62,631 bases of DNA from an uncultured Oscillospiraceae bacterium (GTDB lineage Bacteria; Bacillota; Clostridia; Oscillospirales; Acutalibacteraceae): contig UQRL01000007.1 of the NCBI GenBank assembly GCA_900543555.1, positions 1 to 62,631 on the forward strand. Direction: 5' to 3'. Below are positions 1 through 7,631 of the stretch, one piece after another. The notes under the pieces are model-generated. The model was not told where the DNA came from. It did no database searches and saw nothing but the letters and a program-made list of their open reading frames with translations. The stretch's first letter is position 1, and the number at the start of each line of letters is the position of its first letter. The translations under genes were made by a program, and so were the position numbers.

Positions 1-1210
1 GGCTGAGCACCCCGATGTTAGCCAAATCCCGCAGCTGCTTCTCCATGCCGTCCAGATGGTCATTAAACCACCAGGCAGACCCGAACTGCACCTTTCCGGC
101 GGTAGCAGCGTCATGGAAGCAGCCTCCTCCCGCTACCAGCTTCTCATTGTCCGAGGCGTTGAGGGTGTAGAGGATGGACTTGGGCAAGGCGTCCCGCAGG
201 GCCAGACGGTCCAGCAGAGAGGCCAGAGAGGCGGCCGGGATGCCGTCGCCGATGGAGTCGCATCCTATGTCGGCACCCAGAGCTTGGAACCGCTTGGTGT
301 TCAGGTTGCGCAGGGCTCCCAGGTGCAGCTGCATGGTGAAGCCCCGGGCAGCGTACTCCCCACCCAGGAAGTCCATGAGCAGGGACTGGTAGGCCGAGAC
401 CTCGTAGTCCAGGGGCGCCTCCCCGTCTAAAGCCTTCCGCATGGCCTCTTGGGCAGCCTCTTCATCCCATATGGTGAAATCCGGGGAGCCGAAGGACTGG
501 TCGGACAGGCGGCAACCGCAGCTGGCGAAGTAGTCCAGCCGCTGCTTGAGGGCAGTTTTCACATCGTCCAAGGTGCGGATGTACACCCCGGCGGCGGCGC
601 CCAGCTTCTGGAGGTAGACGGGGTACTCGTCGTTTTCCACGTGAAGGATTTTGTCCGGCCGGAAGGTGGGCAGCACCTGGGTGGCGAAGCCTTTGTCCTC
701 CGCCAGCAGCTTGTGATACTGCAGGTCGTCGGCGGGGTCGTCGGTGGTGCACAGGGCCCGGACGTTGCTGGAGGCGATCAGAGCGCGGGCCGTGCCCTGC
801 GGGCTTTGGAGGACGCTGTTGGCCTTGTCCCAAATGGCGGGGGCGCTCTGGCTGTCCAGCAGTTCTTCAACGCCAAAGAAGCGCAGCAGCTCTAGATGAG
901 ACCAATGGTACAGGGGGTTTCCAACAAGGGAGGGCATGATCTGGGCGAAGCGGTCGAATTTCTCCCGGAAGGAACCGGCACCCGTCACATATTCCTCCGG
1001 TACGCCGCAGGTGCGCATCACCCGCCATTTGTAGTGGTCGCCGGCCAGCCAGGCCTCACCAATGTCAGAAAACTGCTTGTTTTCGTAAATCTCCTGGGGA
1101 TTCAGGTGGCAGTGGTAGTCGAAGATGGGCATGTCTTCGGCGTACTCATGGTACAGCCGGCGGGCGGGCTCGCTGCGGAGCAGAAAGTCGTCGGTGATAA
1201 AGGTTTTCAC
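1..1210 (-). CDS. uxaC: Glucuronate/uronate isomerase (UxaC), 3' end cut off by window edge
   Basis: Translating the minus strand from a GTG at 1210 gives an open frame of about 403 codons that runs off the left edge; the family is usually about 465 residues, so roughly the last 60 are missing. The N-terminus reads (M)KTFITDDFLLRSEPARRLY and continues with a DYHCHL metal-site motif and later NPLYHWSHLELLRFFG, both typical of uronate isomerases. AAGGAG lies 8 nt before the GTG, which fixes the start. The enzyme interconverts D-glucuronate and D-fructuronate (and galacturonate and tagaturonate) in the cytoplasm, the first step of uronic acid breakdown. It is divergent from an AraC-type gene, a likely local regulator (inference). 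Confidence 0.93.
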   Translation of the reverse strand, partial: MKTFITDDFLLRSEPARRLYHEYAEDMPIFDYHCHLNPQEIYENKQFSDIGEAWLAGDHYKWRVMRTCGVPEEYVTGAGSFREKFDRFAQIMPSLVGNPLYHWSHLELLRFFGVEELLDSQSAPAIWDKANSVLQSPQGTARALIASSNVRALCTTDDPADDLQYHKLLAEDKGFATQVLPTFRPDKILHVENDEYPVYLQKLGAAAGVYIRTLDDVKTALKQRLDYFASCGCRLSDQSFGSPDFTIWDEEAAQEAMRKALDGEAPLDYEVSAYQSLLMDFLGGEYAARGFTMQLHLGALRNLNTKRFQALGADIGCDSIGDGIPAASLASLLDRLALRDALPKSILYTLNASDNEKLVAGGGCFHDAATAGKVQFGSAWWFNDHLDGMEKQLRDLANIGVLS

Positions 1211-1320
1211 AGTAAGAGCTCCTTTCCAAAGAGAATTCGGATACGTGGCCAGCAGAGAGGAAAACCTCCCTTTTCCTTTATTTTACTGAAAAAAAGCGGG
1301 CATGACGTGGGATAATCTGC

Positions 1321-1349
1321 TTGAAAACAGGTGATAGTTGCTATATAAT
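1321..1349 (+). promoter_or_regulatory. Sigma-A promoter of the AraC-type regulator
   Basis: TTGAAA at 1321-1326 and TATAAT at 1344-1349 are separated by exactly 17 bp. Transcription should begin near 1356, so in-frame upstream start codons such as TTG 1338 would lie before the transcript and cannot be used. Confidence 0.75.
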
Positions 1350-1379
1350 AGAAAAAACGAACTTGCGGGGGCTATTTTA

Positions 1380-2237
1380 TTGGGTTTGACGATTGAAAAT
1401 TTCACGCTCCGCCAAACCATGCAGGACAGCTTGTTTGAATGCCATCACTATTTGGACAAGGTTCCTCCTGAAGTGGAGTTTCACGAGCATGAGTTTTATG
1501 AGATATATTTCTTCCTGTCCGGCGCTGTCTCCTATGTGATCGAGGGACGTACCTATCAGCTGCGGCCGGGAGATATTTTGCTGACCAATAATGAGGATAT
1601 CCACCGGCCAGAGGTGCGCGAGGGAAAACCCTATGAGCGCTATGTCATCTGGATTCGCCCGGAAGCCATCCAGTCCTTCCGCAGCTTAGGAGATGATTTG
1701 GCCGCTTGTTTTTTAGATGCGGCAAACCGGCGCTTTAAGCTCATTCGGCCGGACAGCAGTACCGTGACACATCTGAGAAGCCTGTGTGAAAAGATCATTC
1801 AGGCGCGCCGGGAGGACTGCTTTGCCAAAGAGACCCTGGCCTATCTCTACCTGTGCGAGTTTTTAGTCTATTTAAACCGCGCTTACTTTTCCCTGCCGGA
1901 CAGCATTTGGCAGGATGTGAGCGAAAATGAAAATGTCAACCAAGTCATTGCCTATATTAACGACCACCTGTCGGAAGATTTGAGCTTGGACCGGCTGGCA
2001 AACCACTTCTATGTGAGCAAGTATTACCTCAGCCACAGGTTTAAGGAGTACACAGGCTTGACCCTCTATCAATTCATCATCAAGAAGCGCTTGGTGGTGG
2101 CCCGCAATATGCTGCGGGAGGGCACACCGGTGACCACGGTCTGCCTGCAGTGCGGTTTCAATGACTACTCCAATTTCCTCAAGCAGTTCAAGCGGGAATT
2201 TGGCCGCAGTCCAAAGGAATTTATGCGCCAGGATTAA
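1380..2237 (+). CDS. AraC/XylS-family transcriptional regulator with cupin sensor domain
   Basis: About 285 residues. The first 130 residues look like a cupin sugar-sensing domain (HEHEFYEIYFFLSGAVSYVI, then a PGDILLTNNEDIH strand), and the last 100 carry two helix-turn-helix motifs (LSLDRLANHFYVSKYYLSHR and TTVCLQCGFNDYSNFLKQFK) ending in the usual FGRSPKEF signature. The start is placed at TTG 1380 because a strong promoter ends at 1349 and GGGGG sits 8 nt upstream; TTG 1386 is the alternative. It is divergent from uxaC across 169 nt, so control of uronate use is a reasonable guess, but the effector cannot be read from the sequence. Confidence 0.85.
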   Translation: MGLTIENFTLRQTMQDSLFECHHYLDKVPPEVEFHEHEFYEIYFFLSGAVSYVIEGRTYQLRPGDILLTNNEDIHRPEVREGKPYERYVIWIRPEAIQSFRSLGDDLAACFLDAANRRFKLIRPDSSTVTHLRSLCEKIIQARREDCFAKETLAYLYLCEFLVYLNRAYFSLPDSIWQDVSENENVNQVIAYINDHLSEDLSLDRLANHFYVSKYYLSHRFKEYTGLTLYQFIIKKRLVVARNMLREGTPVTTVCLQCGFNDYSNFLKQFKREFGRSPKEFMRQD

Positions 2238-2319
2238 ATCCGCGGCTGCCGCTGGCTGCGACTCCTTCCCGTATGTGAGCGTCCCGCCTGGGCGGGAGTA
2301 ACCACGAGCAGTTTAAAAA

Positions 2320-2348
2320 GGCCGGGTACCCCCCGCGGGCACCCGGCC
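2320..2348 (-). terminator. Intrinsic terminator (minus strand)
   Basis: The arms GGCCGGGT (2320-2327) and ACCCGGCC (2341-2348) form an 8-bp GC-rich stem. On the minus strand it is followed by TTTTT (2315-2319). It is the last of four such hairpins downstream of tRNA-Leu and would also block read-through into the AraC gene. Confidence 0.6.
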
Positions 2349-2431
2349 TAGCTGTGTTTACAAAGAAGGTGTGAGAGGCTTTTTTAGAGCGAAACGGCGG
2401 AGATACCGGCAAAAATACCCCGTGGAAGTGC

Positions 2432-2487
2432 AGGCGAAAAAGAAAACCCTGAACCTAGAACGCGAAATACGTCCAGGCTCAGCTGGG
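2432..2487. repeat. Direct repeat copy A, terminator-like
   Basis: Reading from GGCGAAAAAGAAAACC through AACGCG to GTCCAGGCTCAG, this copy matches 2631-2684 at most positions. Within it, CTGAACCTAGAACG faces CGTCCAGGCTCAG as an imperfect stem, with TTTTCTTTTTC after it on the minus strand. It looks like a decayed duplicate of the tRNA-Leu terminator. Confidence 0.55.
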
Positions 2488-2527
2488 ATTCAGGAGGCAG
2501 AATAGCCGCCAACGGGAAACGCGGGCA

Positions 2528-2567
2528 AGAAAAACCGCGAACCCCACAAAGGTGAAGTTCGCGGTTT
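2528..2567 (-). terminator. Intrinsic terminator (minus strand)
   Basis: An 11-bp perfect stem, AAACCGCGAAC (2532-2542) against GTTCGCGGTTT (2557-2567), is followed on the minus strand by TTTTTCTTG. No gene is visible directly upstream of it on that strand except the already terminated tRNA-Leu. Confidence 0.6.
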
Positions 2568-2646
2568 GGGAGCGGCAGCTCGCCGCCGGTCAAGGTGGAA
2601 GGAAAACTGCCCGCTGCAAGCGTGAGGGAAAAGGCAAAAGAAAAAG

Positions 2647-2680
2647 CTGAGCTTGGAACGCGAATTGCGTCCAGGCTCAG
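2647..2680 (-). terminator. Terminator of tRNA-Leu
   Basis: Beginning 2 nt after the tRNA CCA end, CTGAGCCTGGACGC pairs with the complementary GCGTTCCAAGCTCAG, followed on the minus strand by TTTTTCTTTTG. It is part of direct repeat copy B (2631-2684). Confidence 0.75.
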
Positions 2681-2682
2681 CC

Positions 2683-2769
2683 TGGTGCCGCTGACCGGAC
2701 TTGAACCGGTACGGGATCGCTCCCGAGGGATTTTAAGTCCCTTGTGTCTGCCGATTCCACCACAGCGGC
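2683..2769 (-). tRNA. tRNA-Leu (anticodon UAA)
   Basis: The 7-bp acceptor stem GCCGCTG/CAGCGGC, an anticodon arm AGGGA-CTTAAAA-TCCCT giving UAA, a class II long variable arm (CGGGA-GCGA-TCCCG), the T arm CCGGTTCAAGTCCGG and an encoded CCA are all visible. The 87-nt length suits a leucine tRNA. It reads UUA codons (and UUG by wobble). It has its own promoter (2796-2824) and terminator, so it is a monocistronic unit. Confidence 0.97.
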
Positions 2770-2795
2770 CGATGGATAGAAATGATAACTAGAAA

Positions 2796-2824
2796 ATAAT
2801 ACCACGGAAAACAAAGAAAATCAA
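2796..2824 (-). promoter_or_regulatory. Sigma-A promoter of tRNA-Leu
   Basis: On the minus strand TTGATT (2824-2819) and TATTAT (2801-2796) are 17 bp apart, placing the start of transcription about 20 nt before the mature tRNA 5' end. Confidence 0.7.
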
Positions 2825-2868
2825 GAGGGAGGCTACGGAAAAAAATATGGAAATTTTGCTGAGAGTCA

Positions 2869-2898
2869 TTTACTTTTGAGGGGATAGTATAGTATACT
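2869..2898 (+). promoter_or_regulatory. Probable sigma-A promoter for glcK-galM
   Basis: TTTACT (2869-2874) and TATACT (2893-2898) are 18 bp apart. The sequence also contains overlapping TATAGT at 2888. It would give a leader of about 45 nt before the glcK start. Confidence 0.5.
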
Positions 2899-2948
2899 TT
2901 TCATGTTGGGGAGATCCCAGGAATCTTTGCTGAAGGAGCAATGCTGTT

Positions 2949-3905
2949 ATGTATTACCTAGGAATTGACTTGGGCGGCACCAATATTGCCGTCGGCATCG
3001 TGGATGAGAATAACCAGATCATCGCGCGGGCTTCCTCTAAAACAAAGCTGGAAAACGCCGAGCAGGTGGCGGACGCTATGGCTGAAACGGCCTATGCCGC
3101 TTTGAAGAACGCCGGCATTACGCTGGCCGATGTGCCCTGGGTGGGAATTGGCTCTCCCGGCACCATCAATAAGGCCACGGGCATCATCGAGTTTGCCAAC
3201 AACCTGCCCTTTAAAAATACTCCCATGCAGAAGATGATTTCCGAGCGCATGGAGGGCAAACAGGTCCTTATGGAGAATGATGCCAATGCCGCGGCTTACG
3301 GCGAGTACATGGCGGGTGCCCTGAAGGGCGCTGACAACGCCATCGCCATCACTCTGGGCACTGGCGTGGGCGGCGGTGTCATTATCAACCATAAAATTTA
3401 TTCCGGCAGCAACTATGCCGGTGCCGAATTGGGCCACACGGTGATCGTGGTGGATGGCCGCTTGTGCACCTGCGGACGCCATGGCTGTTGGGAGACTTAC
3501 GCCTCTGCCACCGGCCTGATCAAGACCACCAAGGAGCACATGGACAAGGCCCCCAAGGATTCTCCCCTGTGGACTCTGGTAGAGGGCGACATCAATAAGG
3601 TCAGTGGCCGCACCGCCTTTGACGCCATGCGCCAGGGAGACCCCATCGGCAAGGAGATCGTGGATGAGTACATCAAGTACCTCAGCGTGGGCATCGTGGA
3701 CATGGTGAACATCTTCCAGCCTGACATCCTGTGCATCGGCGGCGGCATTTCCAACGAGCGGGAGACCCTGCTGGCCCCCGTGCGGGAATTTGTGGCAAGA
3801 GAGCAATATGCCATGAACTCCGCGAAGAAGACTGTAATCTGCCGTGCTGAGCTGGGCAATGACGCTGGCATTATCGGCGCAGCGCTGCTGGGCAAGGAGG
3901 TTTGA
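2949..3905 (+). CDS. glcK: ROK-family glucokinase
   Basis: 318 residues. The phosphate-binding loop is DLGGTN (residues 7-12), the catalytic Asp is in the NDAN motif (residue 111), a second phosphate loop is GTGVGGG (137-143), and the ROK signature ELGH...CTCGRHGCWE gives a zinc site with Cys173, Cys175 and Cys180. There is no N-terminal helix-turn-helix, so this is a sugar kinase and not a ROK repressor. It would phosphorylate glucose to glucose 6-phosphate with ATP in the cytoplasm. AAGGAG lies 10 nt before the ATG. galM follows after 5 nt, so sugar mutarotation and phosphorylation appear to be made together. Confidence 0.92.
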   Translation: MYYLGIDLGGTNIAVGIVDENNQIIARASSKTKLENAEQVADAMAETAYAALKNAGITLADVPWVGIGSPGTINKATGIIEFANNLPFKNTPMQKMISERMEGKQVLMENDANAAAYGEYMAGALKGADNAIAITLGTGVGGGVIINHKIYSGSNYAGAELGHTVIVVDGRLCTCGRHGCWETYASATGLIKTTKEHMDKAPKDSPLWTLVEGDINKVSGRTAFDAMRQGDPIGKEIVDEYIKYLSVGIVDMVNIFQPDILCIGGGISNERETLLAPVREFVAREQYAMNSAKKTVICRAELGNDAGIIGAALLGKEV

Positions 3906-3910
3906 GTTTC

Positions 3911-4963
3911 ATGTCCGTGGAAAAGGCTGTGTTCGGCACTCTCCCCGACGGGCGGGAGGTTGCCCTTTATACCTTGAGAGCCCGCAGTGGTATGACGTTG
4001 GTCACCACGCCCTACGGATGCCGGATTATCCGGCTGCTGGTGCCGGATCGCCTGGGGAGGCTGGGCGATGTGATCCTGGGCCACCGCACTTTGGAGGAAT
4101 ATTTCGGCGCGGATTACCACGGAGCGTTCATCGGCCGTTATGCCAACCGCCTTGGTGGGGCACAGTTTGTTTTAGATGGCAAAGCCTATAACCTGCCAGC
4201 CAACGATGGGGCCAACACCTTGCACGGCGGCCCTGGGGGCTATCACCAGGTGCTGTGGGAGGCATCTGTTCAGGAAGAGGGGGATGAGCCCTCTATCACC
4301 TATACCTATGAGAGCCTCGATGGAGAAGAAGGGTTCCCTGGCAGCCTGAAGCTGCAGGTGACCTATACCTTGAAGAAGGATAACACACTCTCTTTGGAGT
4401 ACACGGGTACCAGCGACCAGGCCACCCCCTTCAACCCAACCAACCACGCTTTCTTCAACCTTTCCGGAGACCACCAAAAGGAGGTCCTGTCCACCTGGCT
4501 GCAGCTCAATGCCGAGGAGACCACCACGGTTTCGGACGGCCTGATCCCCGATGGGAACATCGTCTCCACCTTGGGCGGGCCTCTGGACTTCACCGCTGGA
4601 AAGGAACTGGGGAAGGATATGTTTGCCGATGACCACTTGATCCAGCTTTGCGGCGGTTTTGACCACAATCTGTGCATCAAGGGCGAGGGCTTCCGCCAGT
4701 TCGGCGAGGCATGGGACCCCGACAGCTGCCGCGCCATGGAGATCTGGTCTGACCTGCCTGGCGTACAGCTGTACACCTTCAACTCGGTGGACGAAGGCAT
4801 TTTGGGTAAGGACGGGCTGCCCATGAAGCCCCACACCGCCTTCTGCTTGGAGACCCAGTTCTACCCGGACTCGGTGCATCACGGGAATTTCCCGTTCCAG
4901 TACCTGCAGTCCGGTCAGCCCTTTACCACAAGGACAGAATACCGGTTCTCCGTGAAAAAGTAA
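3911..4963 (+). CDS. galM: Aldose 1-epimerase (mutarotase)
   Basis: 350 residues. The family blocks are present: FIGRYANRLGGAQF (residues 73-86), NDGANTLHGG with the substrate-binding His105, NPTNHAFFNLSG with catalytic His179, and FCLETQFYPDS with the catalytic base Glu314. It interconverts alpha and beta anomers of hexoses. AGGAGG lies 10 nt before ATG 3911; the upstream in-frame TTG 3902 is almost on top of that site and was not chosen. It is 5 nt downstream of glcK in the same operon and ends at a strong terminator. Confidence 0.92.
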   Translation: MSVEKAVFGTLPDGREVALYTLRARSGMTLVTTPYGCRIIRLLVPDRLGRLGDVILGHRTLEEYFGADYHGAFIGRYANRLGGAQFVLDGKAYNLPANDGANTLHGGPGGYHQVLWEASVQEEGDEPSITYTYESLDGEEGFPGSLKLQVTYTLKKDNTLSLEYTGTSDQATPFNPTNHAFFNLSGDHQKEVLSTWLQLNAEETTTVSDGLIPDGNIVSTLGGPLDFTAGKELGKDMFADDHLIQLCGGFDHNLCIKGEGFRQFGEAWDPDSCRAMEIWSDLPGVQLYTFNSVDEGILGKDGLPMKPHTAFCLETQFYPDSVHHGNFPFQYLQSGQPFTTRTEYRFSVKK

Positions 4964-4974
4964 GACATAGCGGG

Positions 4975-5018
4975 GCCGCCTGGGGTTATGCCCGGGGCGG
5001 CTCTGCTCTTTTCTTTTC
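4975..5018 (+). terminator. Intrinsic terminator after galM
   Basis: GCCGCC-TGGGG-ttatg-CCCGGG-GCGGC forms a long GC-rich stem just after the galM stop, followed by a T-rich tract TCTGCTCTTTTCTTTT. Confidence 0.75.
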
Positions 5019-5051
5019 CGCACCACACTCTAAAAGAAGGAGGCTTTCCCG

Positions 5052-5471
5052 TTGAAAAAAGAAAAATCCTGCGGTGCCGTTGTCTGCCGGAAGGGGGAAA
5101 ACGGCCTGGAGATCTTGCTCATCCAGCACAAGAACGGCGGCCACTGGGCCTTCCCCAAGGGCCATGTGGAGAAAAAAGAGACCGAAGAGGAGACCGCCCT
5201 GCGGGAGATCAAGGAGGAGACCGGCTTGAAAGTGGCCCTGGATACGGCCTTTCGGAAGATGGTCACCTATTCTCCCAAGCCCGGTGTGATGAAGGACGTG
5301 ATCTACTTTGCCGCCAAAGCGAAGAAGGACAGCGCCCGTCCCCAGCCGGAAGAAGTGCTGGAATTGTGCTGGAAGTCCCCCGAAGAGGCCCTGGAAGCTG
5401 TCACATATGACACGGACCGCCAGGTCCTCCAGGCCTTTCTGGAATACCATAAGAAGGCCTCTGAAAAGTAG
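5052..5471 (+). CDS. Nudix hydrolase, Ap4A-hydrolase-like
   Basis: 139 residues starting at TTG, with AGGAGG 8 nt upstream; no ATG fits the conserved N-terminus. The Nudix box runs from Gly37 to Leu59, with Glu43, Arg51-Glu52 and Glu55-Glu56 at the metal-binding positions. The short N-terminal SCGAVVCRKG and the HWAFPKGHVE lead-in match the bis(5'-nucleosyl)-tetraphosphatase-like branch, which cleaves dinucleoside polyphosphates. The actual substrate is not shown by sequence. It stands alone between two terminators. Confidence 0.85.
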   Translation: MKKEKSCGAVVCRKGENGLEILLIQHKNGGHWAFPKGHVEKKETEEETALREIKEETGLKVALDTAFRKMVTYSPKPGVMKDVIYFAAKAKKDSARPQPEEVLELCWKSPEEALEAVTYDTDRQVLQAFLEYHKKASEK

Positions 5472-5489
5472 ATCGCTGTTTCCACGCAG

Positions 5490-5521
5490 AAAAGCCCCTG
5501 CCATTTGGCGGGGGCTTTTCT
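5490..5521 (+). terminator. Intrinsic terminator after the Nudix gene
   Basis: AAAAGCCCCTGCC and GGCGGGGGCTTTT form a near-perfect stem with a short ATTT-type loop and a T-tail. It separates the Nudix gene from the spoIIIA promoter. Confidence 0.85.
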
Positions 5522-5529
5522 GCGGTCTG

Positions 5530-5558
5530 TTCTATTTGGCTGCCCTTGTCCATAGATA
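5530..5558 (+). promoter_or_regulatory. Candidate sigma-E promoter of spoIIIA
   Basis: TTCTATT (5530-5536), 14 bp, then CATAGATA (5551-5558) resembles the sigma-E form kmATATT-N14-CATACAnT. The spoIIIA operon is under sigma-E in Bacillus. Transcription from it would start near 5565, after the alternative upstream in-frame start at 5546 and before the ATG at 5591. Confidence 0.5.
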
Positions 5559-5590
5559 TGAAACATCCCATGGACAAAGGAGGAACGGCT

Positions 5591-6619
5591 ATGGAGCCTT
5601 CCGGGTTCGATTATGTAGCGCGGCAGGTCCCGCTTTATCGGGATTTGCTTTTATCCCTTCCCCAATGGGTGAAGGAACAGGCCTTCGACTTTCATTTCAG
5701 CGCGGGACAACCTATTTCCCTTTGCGGCAGAGAGGGGATCTGTTTTCTGGTGGGGAGGGGCTGCGTTTCCCGCTGCCCGCAGGATGCCCCGCCGGTCACT
5801 TCCCAACAAATACGGGAGCTGTTTTTACAAATCTGCGGCTATTCCGTGTATGCCCACGAGGAGGAGCTCCGCCAGGGCTATGTGCGCTTGGGGGAGGGCT
5901 GCCGGGTGGGGGTCTGCGGCTCGGCTGTTATGGAGGGAGGCGTGGTGCGCGGTTTGCGGGACGTCACTTCTCTGGTCTTCCGCATCCCCCGCCGAAGATG
6001 GGGCTGTGCGGACAGGCTCTTTACAGGAGGTATCCCTGTGGAGAAGGGGGTCCTGGTGGCTGGCCCGCCTTCCAGTGGAAAGACCACCTTCCTGCGGGAT
6101 ATAGCCCGTTCCCTCTCCTTGGGGCGGTTTGCCTCCGGCCGCCGCGTTGCCATTGTCGATGAGCGGGGAGAGCTGGGGGGATTTGACTTGGGGCCCTGTG
6201 CGGATATCCTGCGGGGATATCCGAAGGAAACCGGCCTGGAGGTGGCTTTGCGAACGCTCTCGCCAGAGGTCATCGTCTGCGATGAGCTCTCCCAACGGGA
6301 TTTCAAGGCGGTGCAAGGGGCGGTGGCCGCGGGGGTGGCGCTGGTCGCCTCTGTTCATGGAGATCCAAGCGGGCTGCTGCAAAGGCCCCTATGCCGTGCC
6401 CTTTTGGAAAGCGGAGCCTTCCAGACGCTGGTGTGCCTAAAGGGGCGCAGCGCGCCGGGAGAGCTGGCCTGGATCCAAAAGGTGGCCCCCTGGGGCCACG
6501 GCGAGAGGGGAGAAAACGCCTGTGAAGCTGTGGGGAATGGCATTGATCGTGCTCAGCGGCCTGTTGGCGGGCTTGCTGGTGGCGTCCCGTCTGAAACGGA
6601 GGGTACGCCTGCTGCTTGA
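5591..6619 (+). CDS. spoIIIAA: Stage III sporulation protein AA, channel ATPase
   Basis: 342 residues, starting at the ATG 7 nt after AAGGAGG. It is a secretion-type ATPase: Walker A GPPSSGKTT (residues 158-166), Walker B VAIVDE (186-191) and the family motif RGELGGFDLG. It is thought to power the SpoIIIA-SpoIIQ feeding-tube channel from the mother-cell side of the engulfing membrane. It heads the eight-gene spoIIIA operon. The C-terminus runs past the start of spoIIIAB by 98 nt, so the protein carries a tail longer than the roughly 307-residue Bacillus protein. Confidence 0.93.
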   Translation: MEPSGFDYVARQVPLYRDLLLSLPQWVKEQAFDFHFSAGQPISLCGREGICFLVGRGCVSRCPQDAPPVTSQQIRELFLQICGYSVYAHEEELRQGYVRLGEGCRVGVCGSAVMEGGVVRGLRDVTSLVFRIPRRRWGCADRLFTGGIPVEKGVLVAGPPSSGKTTFLRDIARSLSLGRFASGRRVAIVDERGELGGFDLGPCADILRGYPKETGLEVALRTLSPEVIVCDELSQRDFKAVQGAVAAGVALVASVHGDPSGLLQRPLCRALLESGAFQTLVCLKGRSAPGELAWIQKVAPWGHGERGENACEAVGNGIDRAQRPVGGLAGGVPSETEGTPAA

Positions 6620-7001
6620 TCTAAAAGCGCTGCTCCAGGGCTTCTCCACTGGAATACGATTTTGCAGCGGAAGCCTTTCTGAGCTGATTGTAGAGCATCA
6701 GGAATCTCCGTTCTGCCGCCAGGCGGAACGGGAGCCGGAGTTTCCAGAGGACCCGGCGGCCGCTCTGGAACAGGCCGGCCGGGTTCTGCTGTGGGAGACC
6801 GGAGACCTGGAATGGTATCAGGGGATGGTGCGGGGGCTGGGGGTCAGCGATACCCAAGGGCAGTTGGAGCATCTCTCCCTGTACCAGGCCCTGTTAGAAC
6901 CCCGGCTGGAGCAGGCTCGGGAAGAAGCTCGTCAGAAATGCCGTGTACAGGTTGCCTTAGGGCTTTTTTCCGGAATTGTGCTCAGCCTGCTGCTGCTTTA
7001 A
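6522..7001 (+). CDS. spoIIIAB: Stage III sporulation protein AB
   Basis: 159 residues. It starts at GTG 6522 (KLWGMALIVLSGLLAGLLVA) with GGGGAG about 9 nt upstream. Residues 3-20 form an N-terminal membrane segment, followed by an amphipathic helical region and a hydrophobic C-terminal segment (VALGLFSGIVLSLLLL), the usual SpoIIIAB layout, similar to type II secretion F-like components. It overlaps spoIIIAA by 98 nt and is followed by spoIIIAC after 30 nt. Confidence 0.9.
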   Translation: MKLWGMALIVLSGLLAGLLVASRLKRRVRLLLDLKALLQGFSTGIRFCSGSLSELIVEHQESPFCRQAEREPEFPEDPAAALEQAGRVLLWETGDLEWYQGMVRGLGVSDTQGQLEHLSLYQALLEPRLEQAREEARQKCRVQVALGLFSGIVLSLLLL

Positions 7002-7031
7002 GAAATGGAGTGGAAAGGGAGGCGTGTCCTC

Positions 7032-7226
7032 GTGGAAGTGGATCTGATATTCCAAATTGCCGCAATCGGCATTATTGTAGCCGTGCTCAACCAGCTGCTG
7101 GTGCGTTCCGGCCGGGAGGAGCAGGCCATGATGACCACGCTGGCAGGCCTCATTGTGGTGCTGATGATGATTATTCGGCAGATTGACGCCCTGTTCCAGG
7201 CGGTCAAATCCATTTTTTCTCTGTAG
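7032..7226 (+). CDS. spoIIIAC: Stage III sporulation protein AC
   Basis: 64 residues with two membrane segments (DLIFQIAAIGIIVAVLNQLL and TTLAGLIVVLMMIIRQI), matching the SpoIIIAC/AD family. The start is GTG 7032, with GGGAGG 9 nt upstream; an ATG at 7005 would add an unconserved basic leader and was not chosen. It is an integral membrane part of the feeding-tube machinery. Confidence 0.92.
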   Translation: MEVDLIFQIAAIGIIVAVLNQLLVRSGREEQAMMTTLAGLIVVLMMIIRQIDALFQAVKSIFSL

Positions 7227-7228
7227 CG

Positions 7229-7618
7229 ATGGGGATATTTGGAATAGGAGTCTGTGCCCTGTGCGCGGTGCTTTTCGCGGCTCTGGTGCAGAAGAGCAAC
7301 AAGGAATACGCCCTGCTTATAAGCCTGGCGGCAGCAGTTGGCCTGCTCCTGCTGATCCTGAGTAGGGCAGAGCCCTTGGTGAGGCAAGTGGAAAACTTAG
7401 CGGGCGGCGGCCCCCTGGAAGGCGAGTCTGTCAAGCTGATGCTGCAGGCTGTGGGGATCACCCTGGTGGGACAGCTGGTCTCTCGCCTGTGCAAGGATGC
7501 CGGAGAGTCCGCCCTCAGCTATACAGTAGAGCTGGCGGCCCGGGCGGCGGTGTTGGCAGCAGCCCTGCCCGCGGTGGGAGAGCTTTTAAAATATCTAGGG
7601 GAGATTGCCGCCCTGTAA
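7229..7618 (+). CDS. spoIIIAD: Stage III sporulation protein AD
   Basis: 129 residues with about four membrane segments, beginning GIFGIGVCALCAVLFAALVQ and continuing with the conserved EYALLISLAAAVGLLLLIL. It starts 2 nt after the spoIIIAC stop; no clear ribosome-binding site is visible, so translation is probably coupled to spoIIIAC. It belongs to the same family as SpoIIIAC and acts in the same membrane complex. Confidence 0.92.
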   Translation: MGIFGIGVCALCAVLFAALVQKSNKEYALLISLAAAVGLLLLILSRAEPLVRQVENLAGGGPLEGESVKLMLQAVGITLVGQLVSRLCKDAGESALSYTVELAARAAVLAAALPAVGELLKYLGEIAAL

Positions 7619-7631
7619 GGATGTGAGGCGT

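Larger units (their letters stand above)
2238..2682. other. Gene-free stretch with four terminator-like hairpins
   Basis: This 445-nt stretch lies between the convergent AraC gene and tRNA-Leu. I see no credible protein gene in it. It holds four inverted repeats, each followed by a T-run when read on the minus strand (listed separately), plus a small GC palindrome CCCGCC-TG-GGCGGG near 2283. Two of the hairpins belong to an approximately 55-nt direct repeat (2432-2487 and 2631-2684). All the T-runs point the same way as the tRNA, so the region behaves like a multi-step transcription stop or a graveyard of duplicated RNA 3' ends. Confidence 0.6.

Noticed and set aside
1338..1379. Earlier TTG start (1338) for the AraC gene.
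   Set aside because: It is inside the sigma-A promoter, before the transcript begins.
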